This document shows positions 57,207-64,000 of a stretch of 64,000 nucleotides of DNA, in pieces; position 1 is the first letter of the stretch, and the number at the start of each line of letters is the position of its first letter. The stretch is from Alloscardovia criceti DSM 17774 (lineage in GTDB: Bacteria > Actinomycetota > Actinomycetes > Actinomycetales > Bifidobacteriaceae). The notes under the pieces were generated by a model. That model saw only the letters and a list, made by a program, of their open reading frames with translations, was not told the DNA's origin and did no database searches. The translations under genes and the position numbers were made by a program. Location of the stretch: NCBI RefSeq assembly GCF_000376885.1, contig NZ_AQXR01000010.1, positions 62,001 through 126,000 on the forward strand, read 5' to 3'.

Positions 57207-57791
57207 TTACTTACCCATAGCGGTTTCAAAAACACCCCACAGCTCTGCGGCTGCACGATCTACCTCATCATTGACGATGACCACATCAAACTCATTTTGC
57301 AGATCGAGTTCGTGGCGAGCCGTTTGCAATCTGCGCTGCTGCTGCTCCGGAGTTTCCGTACCTCGACCCTGCAATCTCGACTCCAACTCGTCAAAGCTTG
57401 GTGGAGCCAGGAAAACAAAAATAGGATTCAAACCCAGCTCGGCTGCGCGCGCCTTGACCTTATGCACACCCTGCACATCAATTTCCAGCATGGACGGATC
57501 ACCCGCCTGTAAATGCTCCAGCACAGGAGCCACCGGCGTTCCGTAATAATCCATGCCATGCACTATAGCCGTTTCCAAAAATTCGCCGCGTTCTTTTTTC
57601 GCGAGAAATTCTTCGGTGGTTAAAAAGAAATAATTTTTCCCATCCACCTCACCGGGACGTGGCTGGCGCGTGGTCGCAGAAACACTCAGCCAGATTTCAG
57701 GGTGATCCTCAAACAGCTTGGATTCTACGGTACCCTTACCCACAGCGGTTGGCCCCGCTAAGACGACAAGACGATTGGTGTTTTCTTTCAT
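57207..57791 (-). CDS. gmk: Guanylate kinase
   Basis: 194 residues. The P-loop is LAGPTAVGKGTV (Ser of the usual GPSGVGK replaced by Thr), then SVSATTRQPRPGEVDGKNYFF (GMP binding), GMDYYGTP and MLEIDVQG. It phosphorylates GMP to GDP. The ATG at 57791 gives the family N-terminus; 19 more open codons upstream include an unusual C9 run and are not expected to be translated. No strong ribosome site is visible. It lies downstream of carB but behind a terminator. Confidence 0.94.
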   Translation of the reverse strand: MKENTNRLVVLAGPTAVGKGTVESKLFEDHPEIWLSVSATTRQPRPGEVDGKNYFFLTTEEFLAKKERGEFLETAIVHGMDYYGTPVAPVLEHLQAGDPSMLEIDVQGVHKVKARAAELGLNPIFVFLAPPSFDELESRLQGRGTETPEQQQRRLQTARHELDLQNEFDVVIVNDEVDRAAAELWGVFETAMGK

Positions 57792-57827
57792 AGCAGACCA
57801 CTTTACTCGAGGCTCTCGAATGTGGAT

Positions 57828-57836
57828 CCCCCCCCC
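57828..57836. repeat. C9 homopolymer in the gmk leader
   Basis: Nine consecutive C residues on the plus strand (G9 in the gmk message sense), 37-45 bases upstream of the gmk ATG. It is the longest C/G run noticed in the window. Confidence 0.8.
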
Positions 57837-57848
57837 ACGAAAAAGCAC

Positions 57849-57890
57849 AAGGCAGGTGCCCGAGCATGGTATTGCCTGAGCACCCGCCTT
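57849..57890 (-). terminator. Intrinsic terminator after carB
   Basis: AAGGCAGGTGC pairs with GCACCCGCCTT (one mismatch) and in the minus-strand transcript is followed by GTGCTTTTT. Confidence 0.78.
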
Positions 57891-57910
57891 TGACGATCTT
57901 GAGCGTGAAA

Positions 57911-60900
57911 CTATGCTTGCTTATCCATTTCGTGGAGACGCTCCGCATGCTCCTGGATGGAAGCCACTTCATAGTCTGCATTTTTCACAGCCTGGATGGC
58001 AATCAATGCAGCCATAAACTCCGTTACCGTCGTGAACTGTGGCAAATCCGCCGCAATAGCTGCGGCTCGAATGGAGTAACCATCGGAACGTGAGCTACGG
58101 GAGCTTGGCGTATTGAGGATAAGATCAATCTGACCTTCCTCAATCAAGTCCACCACGTTCTTGCCGGTGCTGCCCTTGACTGGAATCTGCTTCATATCGC
58201 CCGTTTCCGCATCCTGAGTCAGCTTGTCCACGATTTGCACATCCATGCCGTAGCGGCGCAGTACAGAAGCAGTACCCTCGGTAGCCAGCAAGGAGAAGCC
58301 CAGCTCCAGCAAACGCGCAGCCATCAAAGGCAACTGACGCTTATCCGTGTCATTGACGGAGATAAAGACATTGCCTCCGGTCGGCAGGCCCGTTTCATAA
58401 GCCGCGATTTGGCTCTTTGCAAAAGCATGTGGGAAGTCCCGGTCAAAGCCCATCACCTCACCCGTGGAACGCATTTCTGGTCCGAGGATGACGTCCACCG
58501 TCTTACCTGCATCCGTGCGGAAGCGCTTAAATGGCAAAACTGCTTCCTTCACAGCCACCGGCTGACCAGGGCGAATATCGCCACCATCGCCTTCAGGCAG
58601 CAACAATCCCAGCTTGCGGGAATCAGCAATGCTCTCGCCTGCCATAATGCGCGCTGCAGCCTTGGCCAAAGCGGTTCCCGTAGCCTTAGACGCAAATGGC
58701 ACGGTGCGCGAAGCACGTGGATTTGCCTCGATGACATACAAGGTGTTGCTCATAAAGGCGAACTGCACATTGATAAGTCCCTGCACACCTACACCCTCTG
58801 CAATAGCCAAGGTAGCCTTGCGCAAACGCTGAATCTGCGAGTCAGACAAGGTATTTGGAGGCAGTACGCAGGCCGCATCACCCGAATGCACACCGGCTTC
58901 CTCGATATGCTCCATAATGCCGCCGATATACAGCTCCTTGCCGTCATACAAAGCATCTACGTCTACTTCGATAGCGTCAGAGAGGAACTTATCAATCAAC
59001 AGTGGCGAAGGCAGACGTCCGGATACCACACGATCGGCCTGAGCCTGACGCAAAGCACGGTCTACGTATTCCTTCAGTTGGCTGTCTTCAAAGACGATTT
59101 CCATACCCCGTCCACCCAAGACATAGGAAGGACGTACCAGTACCGGATAACCGATGGAATGAGCGGCCGCCAAAGCCTCATCATAGGACAGTGCGGTGCC
59201 GTAGCGTGGAGCGTTCAAGCCTTCACGATCCAGTACCTCGCCGAAAAGTTCACGATTTTCTGCCAAGTCGATGGATTCTGGCGTTGTACCCAAAATTGGC
59301 ACACCCGCTGCCTTCAAACGTGCTGCCAAGGACAATGGCGTCTGACCACCCAGCTGGACAATAACGCCTTTAACAGGACCCTGCTTCAATTCAGCCTGAT
59401 AAATTTCCAGCACATCCTCAAAGGTTAATGGCTCGAAGTACAGACGATCAGAAATATCGTAATCGGTAGAGACGGTTTCCGGATTACAGTTCACCATAAT
59501 GGTGTCGTAATCCTTACCGAGCTCCTGCACGGCGTGCACGCAAGTGTAATCAAACTCGATACCTTGACCGATGCGATTTGGACCTGAGCCGAGGATAATT
59601 ACCGCCTCGCGCTCACGCTTCTTCAGCTCCGTTTCGTCCGCATAAGTGGAATAGTAATAAGGGGTTACTGCGTCGAATTCCGCCGCGCAGGTATCGACGG
59701 TCTTGTACACCGGACGAATGCCGTAATTCTTACGCAACTCGCGGATGACATCCTCACCACGATCACCCAGGCCACGCAAGTGTGAAATCTGGACGTCCGA
59801 CAAACCGGACTTCTTAGCCAGACGTAGCAGGTCTGGGCTCAAGGCCTCGGCTGCTTTCACCTTCATAGCTGTTTCATTGATACGCATAAATTGATCGATA
59901 AACCATGGATCAATCTTCGTGGCCTCAAAGATCTGCTCGAGGCTAGCGCCACCCCAAATAGCACGCATCACTTGTAGATAGCGATGCTCAGTTGGCACCT
60001 TCATAGCAGCCAAAAGATCCGCCACTTCTTGTGCGTTTGGCACGTCTCCGTCCCAGTTAAAGCCTGCATTGCGCTTATCAATGGAACGCATGGCTTTGCC
60101 CAAGGATTCTTGGAAATTACCTGCCAAAGCCATGGCTTCACCCACGGACTTCATGGAGGTGGTCAACGTGTCATCTGCACCTGGGAATTTCTCGAAAGCA
60201 AAGCGCGGAATCTTCGTTACTACATAATCGATGGTTGGCTCGAAGCTGGCAGGCGTCGTCTGCGTAATGTCATTTTGAATTTCATCCAAGGTGTAGCCCA
60301 AAGCAAGCTTTGCCGCAATCTTGGCAATAGGGTAACCCGTAGCCTTCGAAGCCAAAGCAGAGGAACGCGATACGCGAGGGTTCATTTCGATGACAACGAT
60401 GCGCCCGTTGCGAGGATTGACAGCAAACTGAATATTGCAACCACCGGTATCCACACCTACACCGCGAATAATAGCGATGCCGATATCGCGTAGCTTCTGG
60501 TATTCGCGATCCGTCAGGGTAAAGACCGGAGCCACGGTAATGGAATCGCCCGTATGCACACCCACAGGATCCACATTTTCAATTGGGCAGACGACGACTA
60601 CATTATCGTTGCGGTCGCGCATTAACTCGAGTTCGTACTCTTTCCACCCTTCAAGGCCTTCTTCAATCAAAACCTCGTGCGTTGGTGAGTAATGCAAACC
60701 TGCGCCTGCAATGCGGTGGAGATCCTCGATATTGCGCGCAATACCGGAACCCAAACCACCCATGGTAAAGCTTGGACGTACCACGACTGGATAGCCCAGC
60801 TCATTGTTGACAATGTCTTCGACCTCTTGCATGGAATGTGCAATAAAGGAGCGAGCGGAATCACCACCTGCCTCTGCTACCACCTGCTTGAAGAGTTCAC

Positions 60901-61285
60901 GGTCCTCACCGCGATCGATAGCTTCCAAGGAAGCGCCGATGAGCTCCACATTGTACTTGTCTAAAATCCCCGCATTGCCCAATGCAATAGCCGCATTCAA
61001 GGCAGTCTGTCCACCCAAGGTTGGCAGCAAAGCATCTGGGCGTTCTTTCGCAATAATGCGCTCCAAAATAGGTACGGATAGGGGCTCAATGTACGTGGCA
61101 TCGGCCATTTCTGGATCGGTCATAATGGTTGCAGGATTCGAATTCACCAAGATAACGCGAACGCCTTCTTCACGAAGCACGCGACAAGCCTGAGTACCGG
61201 AGTAATCAAATTCGGCAGCTTGTCCAATCACAATAGGTCCGGAACCGATAACCATAACGGATGTGATGTCTGTGCGCTTAGGCAT
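57911..61285 (-). CDS. carB: Carbamoyl-phosphate synthase large subunit
   Basis: 1124 residues with two ATP-grasp halves in tandem (first half starting [29 protein letters not shown], second half with [24 protein letters not shown]), an oligomerization region between them and a C-terminal MGS-like allosteric domain ([28 protein letters not shown]). It makes carbamoyl phosphate for pyrimidine and arginine synthesis together with CarA, whose gene ends 27 bases upstream. ATG with AGGGAA. It is the last gene of the efp-nusB-carA-carB run. Confidence 0.97.
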   Translation of the reverse strand: MPKRTDITSVMVIGSGPIVIGQAAEFDYSGTQACRVLREEGVRVILVNSNPATIMTDPEMADATYIEPLSVPILERIIAKERPDALLPTLGGQTALNAAIALGNAGILDKYNVELIGASLEAIDRGEDRELFKQVVAEAGGDSARSFIAHSMQEVEDIVNNELGYPVVVRPSFTMGGLGSGIARNIEDLHRIAGAGLHYSPTHEVLIEEGLEGWKEYELELMRDRNDNVVVVCPIENVDPVGVHTGDSITVAPVFTLTDREYQKLRDIGIAIIRGVGVDTGGCNIQFAVNPRNGRIVVIEMNPRVSRSSALASKATGYPIAKIAAKLALGYTLDEIQNDITQTTPASFEPTIDYVVTKIPRFAFEKFPGADDTLTTSMKSVGEAMALAGNFQESLGKAMRSIDKRNAGFNWDGDVPNAQEVADLLAAMKVPTEHRYLQVMRAIWGGASLEQIFEATKIDPWFIDQFMRINETAMKVKAAEALSPDLLRLAKKSGLSDVQISHLRGLGDRGEDVIRELRKNYGIRPVYKTVDTCAAEFDAVTPYYYSTYADETELKKREREAVIILGSGPNRIGQGIEFDYTCVHAVQELGKDYDTIMVNCNPETVSTDYDISDRLYFEPLTFEDVLEIYQAELKQGPVKGVIVQLGGQTPLSLAARLKAAGVPILGTTPESIDLAENRELFGEVLDREGLNAPRYGTALSYDEALAAAHSIGYPVLVRPSYVLGGRGMEIVFEDSQLKEYVDRALRQAQADRVVSGRLPSPLLIDKFLSDAIEVDVDALYDGKELYIGGIMEHIEEAGVHSGDAACVLPPNTLSDSQIQRLRKATLAIAEGVGVQGLINVQFAFMSNTLYVIEANPRASRTVPFASKATGTALAKAAARIMAGESIADSRKLGLLLPEGDGGDIRPGQPVAVKEAVLPFKRFRTDAGKTVDVILGPEMRSTGEVMGFDRDFPHAFAKSQIAAYETGLPTGGNVFISVNDTDKRQLPLMAARLLELGFSLLATEGTASVLRRYGMDVQIVDKLTQDAETGDMKQIPVKGSTGKNVVDLIEEGQIDLILNTPSSRSSRSDGYSIRAAAIAADLPQFTTVTEFMAALIAIQAVKNADYEVASIQEHAERLHEMDKQA

Positions 61286-61312
61286 GGATTTTCCCTTCTA
61301 TTGTGTCTGAGT

Positions 61313-62542
61313 CTAGTTCTGTGATGGATTCGAAGACTGCTGAGACTTCATGAGGTCTACAAAGCGATCGAAAAGATAAGCTGCATCGTGAGGACCGGCT
61401 GCTGCCTCTGGGTGATACTGTACGGAGAATGCTGGGATATCCAAGCATTGCAAGCCTTCCACCACGTTATCGTTCAAATCCACGTGGCTGACCTGTACGC
61501 GCCCGAAGTGCCCCTCGCCAAATGGGCTAGGCACTGCATCGCCCAGCGGAGCATCCACCGCAAAGCCGTGATTATGTGCGGTCACTTCTACCTTGCCGGT
61601 AGTGAGATCTTGTACTGGCTGGTTGACGCCGCGATGACCAAACTTGAGCTTGTAGGTACCAAATCCCAGGGCACGGCCAAGGAGCTGATTTCCAAAGCAA
61701 ATGCCAAAGAACGGAATTTTGGCATCCAACACCTTGCGCAACTGCTCTACCTCAAAATCAGCGGTGGACGGATCGCCAGGACCATTGGAGAAGAAGACGC
61801 CATCTGGATTCAACGCCTGAATATCCTCGAAAGTGGCGGTCGATGGCAAAACATGCACTTCACAGCCGCGCTCCGCCATACGATATGGGCTCATAGCTTT
61901 CACACCCAAGTCCACGGATACGACGGTGTACAGCGGCTGCTGGCCTTCGAACGCGCCCTGAGGATTCACCACATAAGCTTTGTCGGTGGACACCTCTTCG
62001 GAGAGATTTGCCCCGCTCATTAATGGCGAATTCTTTACAATATCCAGCAAATCCTCGATGCGCTTGAGGCGACCCTCCTCATCCACCAAAGCAGAACCGG
62101 AGAAAATACCTGCACGCATCACGCCTGCAGAGCGCAAATGACGCACGAGCTTACGCGTATCAATATCCGCAATGCCCACGATGGAGTTGGACTTGAGATC
62201 ATCGTCCAGGCTACGCTGTGCTCTCCAATTAGAAACTTGGGTAGCAGGATCACGCACTACGTATCCTGCTACCCAAATCTGCTGAGATTCTAAATCCTCG
62301 TCATTGACACCGGTATTGCCAATATGCGGGAATGTTTGAACGACAATCTGACGATCATAGGATGGATCGGTTAATGTCTCCTGGTAACCGGTCATAGCCG
62401 TGGAGAAAACAATTTCCCCGGTCGTTACCCCTTCGGCACCATAAGGAGCGCCAACATAAACGTTTCCATCTTCCAGCACCAATAAGGCATTGTGGACGGA
62501 ATAGATATCTGGACTAATTACTGCCGAATCTTGAGGATTCAC
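61313..62542 (-). CDS. carA: Carbamoyl-phosphate synthase small subunit
   Basis: 409 residues. The N-terminal domain contains [21 protein letters not shown], and the C-terminal class I glutamine amidotransferase has [16 protein letters not shown] (nucleophile Cys) and [13 protein letters not shown] (His-Glu pair). It frees ammonia from glutamine for CarB. The ATG lies 27 bases after nusB. Confidence 0.97.
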   Translation of the reverse strand: MNPQDSAVISPDIYSVHNALLVLEDGNVYVGAPYGAEGVTTGEIVFSTAMTGYQETLTDPSYDRQIVVQTFPHIGNTGVNDEDLESQQIWVAGYVVRDPATQVSNWRAQRSLDDDLKSNSIVGIADIDTRKLVRHLRSAGVMRAGIFSGSALVDEEGRLKRIEDLLDIVKNSPLMSGANLSEEVSTDKAYVVNPQGAFEGQQPLYTVVSVDLGVKAMSPYRMAERGCEVHVLPSTATFEDIQALNPDGVFFSNGPGDPSTADFEVEQLRKVLDAKIPFFGICFGNQLLGRALGFGTYKLKFGHRGVNQPVQDLTTGKVEVTAHNHGFAVDAPLGDAVPSPFGEGHFGRVQVSHVDLNDNVVEGLQCLDIPAFSVQYHPEAAAGPHDAAYLFDRFVDLMKSQQSSNPSQN

Positions 62543-62569
62543 ACATGCCTCCTGAGCTGTGGGTCGGTC

Positions 62570-63226
62570 TTAATTGTCTTGCGAAAGAGACGATGTATCC
62601 GCCGCAGTATCAGCATTATCTGAATCCGCGGAGGAAAGCGCATCGCCAAAATCTGTAATGGAAATATCGTCGAAGTTTTGAGCCTCATCTGCTGATACAG
62701 AAGCAGACTCCACATCTTCGACCTCATCTTGTGTGTCGTTGTGGCTGGAATCAGCATCGTGTGCAGCGTCTTCCTCTGCCTGAACTGCACGCTGATTTTG
62801 CCATTCAATTTCTTCTTGACGAATATCCTGAGCCTTCTTCTCAATAGTGCTCAATACACCGAAAAGAAAATCAGGAGTTTCATCGCCTGCATAAGTTTTT
62901 GCAAGCGCGATAGCTTCATTAATTGCTACACCCGCAGGAATTTCCTCGTTATAGACAATTTCCCACGTAGCCATGCGTGCTAAATTGCGATCAATTGCAG
63001 GCATGCGCTTTACTTCCCAAGACGTAGATGCTTCAGAAAGTGCCTTATCAATGGTGCGGCGATGGTGTGCTACACCTTGCACAATTTCAATTGCATACGT
63101 GGGAAGGGGTGTTTGTGCACCTGGATACACGATGCGCGCGTCTAAGAGGTCTGTAAATTCCTGACCTCTGACGTCAGCTTCAAACAGTGTATTCAGTGCG
63201 CGCTTTCGAGCGGTGGAACGTGCCAT
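62570..63226 (-). CDS. nusB: Transcription antitermination factor NusB with acidic tail
   Basis: 218 residues. The first 140 form the NusB helical domain (ARSTARKRALNTLFEADVRG, MATWEIVYNEEIPAGVAINEAIALAKTYAGDETPDFLFGVLSTI). A 75-residue acidic, Ser/Asp-rich and probably disordered tail then follows, longer than in most NusB proteins. It binds boxA RNA with NusE in rRNA antitermination. Gene order efp, nusB, carA, carB is common in actinobacteria. Confidence 0.92.
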   Translation of the reverse strand: MARSTARKRALNTLFEADVRGQEFTDLLDARIVYPGAQTPLPTYAIEIVQGVAHHRRTIDKALSEASTSWEVKRMPAIDRNLARMATWEIVYNEEIPAGVAINEAIALAKTYAGDETPDFLFGVLSTIEKKAQDIRQEEIEWQNQRAVQAEEDAAHDADSSHNDTQDEVEDVESASVSADEAQNFDDISITDFGDALSSADSDNADTAADTSSLSQDN

Positions 63227-63259
63227 ATTAAAATGTGGTCCTTAATGTCCCGCTATCTC

Positions 63260-63823
63260 TTAATTTTCGCGTCCGAGGTAGTCGCCTGTGCGCGTATCTA
63301 CCTTCAAACGTTCGCCTTCATTGATGAACAATGGTACCTGGATTTCTGCACCCGTTTCCATGGTGGCAGGCTTCGTACCAGCAGAAGAACGGTTGCCCTG
63401 CAAACCTGGTTCTGTGTGAGCCACGGTCAAAATCACGGCTGCAGGCAGTTCTACAGACAATGGGTTTCCATCGTGGAAGGACACGATGCAGTCTGTGCCT
63501 TCGAGCAAGAACTTCTCAGAGTCACCAATCAAGGACTCTGGAATGTACACCTGATCATAGGTGGTCATATCCATGAATACGAAGTTGTCGCCATCGCGGT
63601 AAGAGTACTGCAAGGTACGATTATCTACGGTTTCGAAGTCCATCTTCATACCCGCATTGAAGGTCTTATCTACAATCTTGCCGGTGAGAACTTCCTTAAT
63701 CTTGGTGCGCACGAACGCTGGGCCCTTGCCTGGCTTTACGTGCTGGAATTCGATAACGCTCCACAATTTACCATCGAGATTGATTACAGAACCGTTCTTA
63801 ATATCATTTGAAGTTTGTGCCAC
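63260..63823 (-). CDS. efp: Translation elongation factor P
   Basis: 187 residues from the GTG at 63823, the usual EF-P length with start [21 protein letters not shown]. The tip loop [12 protein letters not shown] carries the lysine modified in many species, and the three beta-barrel domains are complete (end: [21 protein letters not shown]). EF-P relieves ribosome stalling at polyproline. The GTG at 63823 has AGGTG about six bases upstream; a GTG three codons earlier overlaps that site and is less likely. It is the first gene of the efp-nusB-carA-carB run. Confidence 0.96.
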   Translation of the reverse strand: MAQTSNDIKNGSVINLDGKLWSVIEFQHVKPGKGPAFVRTKIKEVLTGKIVDKTFNAGMKMDFETVDNRTLQYSYRDGDNFVFMDMTTYDQVYIPESLIGDSEKFLLEGTDCIVSFHDGNPLSVELPAAVILTVAHTEPGLQGNRSSAGTKPATMETGAEIQVPLFINEGERLKVDTRTGDYLGREN

Positions 63824-64000
63824 TAAAATCACCTATTCATGCCGTTTTTATCAACGAAAAATCTTAAATCTTTCCTATTATGCCACACACCCTTTACCGC
63901 CTCTAGAGCCGTGTTGCGCAGGGTGTGATTTGCAAATTTTCACTCTCCATACACCTGTGATTACAAAATCTTCACAAATAAATTGGGGTGAAAATATACG
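63824..64000. other. Leader/intergenic region upstream of efp
   Basis: No gene is visible up to the window edge. CACACCCT (63886-63893) and AGGGTGTG (63920-63927) form an 8-bp inverted repeat with a 26-base centre; it may be a terminator of a gene outside the window or part of the efp promoter region. Confidence 0.45.

Noticed and set aside
58235-59428. A 397-residue open frame antisense to carB
   Set aside because: It is composition-driven, with no recognizable domain, and sits opposite conserved CarB motifs.

Overview
The window reads as a chromosomal segment of a Gram-positive actinobacterium, most likely a member of the Bifidobacteriaceae (for example the Scardovia/Alloscardovia side). 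This is inferred from gene content: a complete pupylation locus (arc, dop, pup, pafA) with no proteasome core genes beside it, ClpC, polyphosphate glucokinase, a PriA that has lost its helicase motifs, DUF3027 next to a long cold-shock protein, and an efp-nusB-carA-carB run. Base composition is moderate and nothing looks like a prophage, insertion sequence, CRISPR array, rRNA or tRNA.

Left part (1-20 kb): a truncated polytopic membrane protein; a leftward ppgK / aminotransferase / FUSC operon; a nitroreductase-like gene on a divergent promoter; an FMN riboswitch controlling ribU, followed by a fused ECF energizing module (ATPase-ATPase-T component) that carries a frameshift; clpC and a tandem universal stress protein diverging from an HspR-type (HAIR) repeat; DUF3027 and a cold-shock protein; a two-component system; a WXG100 protein; groEL behind a CIRCE-like repeat; and a LytR_C protein.

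Middle (20-48 kb): ung; a MoxR / DUF58 / von Willebrand A cluster; a translationally coupled pair made of a small WXG-like protein and an alpha/beta hydrolase; purB; a large membrane protein with a degenerate kinase-like domain and an LPG-synthase-type membrane domain; hup; the pupylation operon arc-dop-(IMPase-like)-pup-pafA; serB; the metK-priA-fmt-rsmB operon; rpoZ; ilvD.

Right part (49-64 kb): a DHFR-like reductase, an SDR protein, and a ribonucleoside salvage group (LacI regulator, nucleoside hydrolase, ribokinase) with two matching operators; a TetR / CPBP-protease pair whose protease gene is out of frame at a T7 tract; a LytTR-DUF3021 pair; gmk; and carB, carA, nusB, efp.

Most transcription units end in clear hairpins, many of them bidirectional between convergent genes. 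The points most worth a second look are the pupylation operon with its altered phosphatase-fold protein, its intra-operon hairpin and an ARC ATPase without a proteasome-docking tail; the WXG-like/hydrolase pair; the pseudokinase-like membrane protein; the two frameshifted transport/protease genes; and a set of genes that appear to be leaderless.
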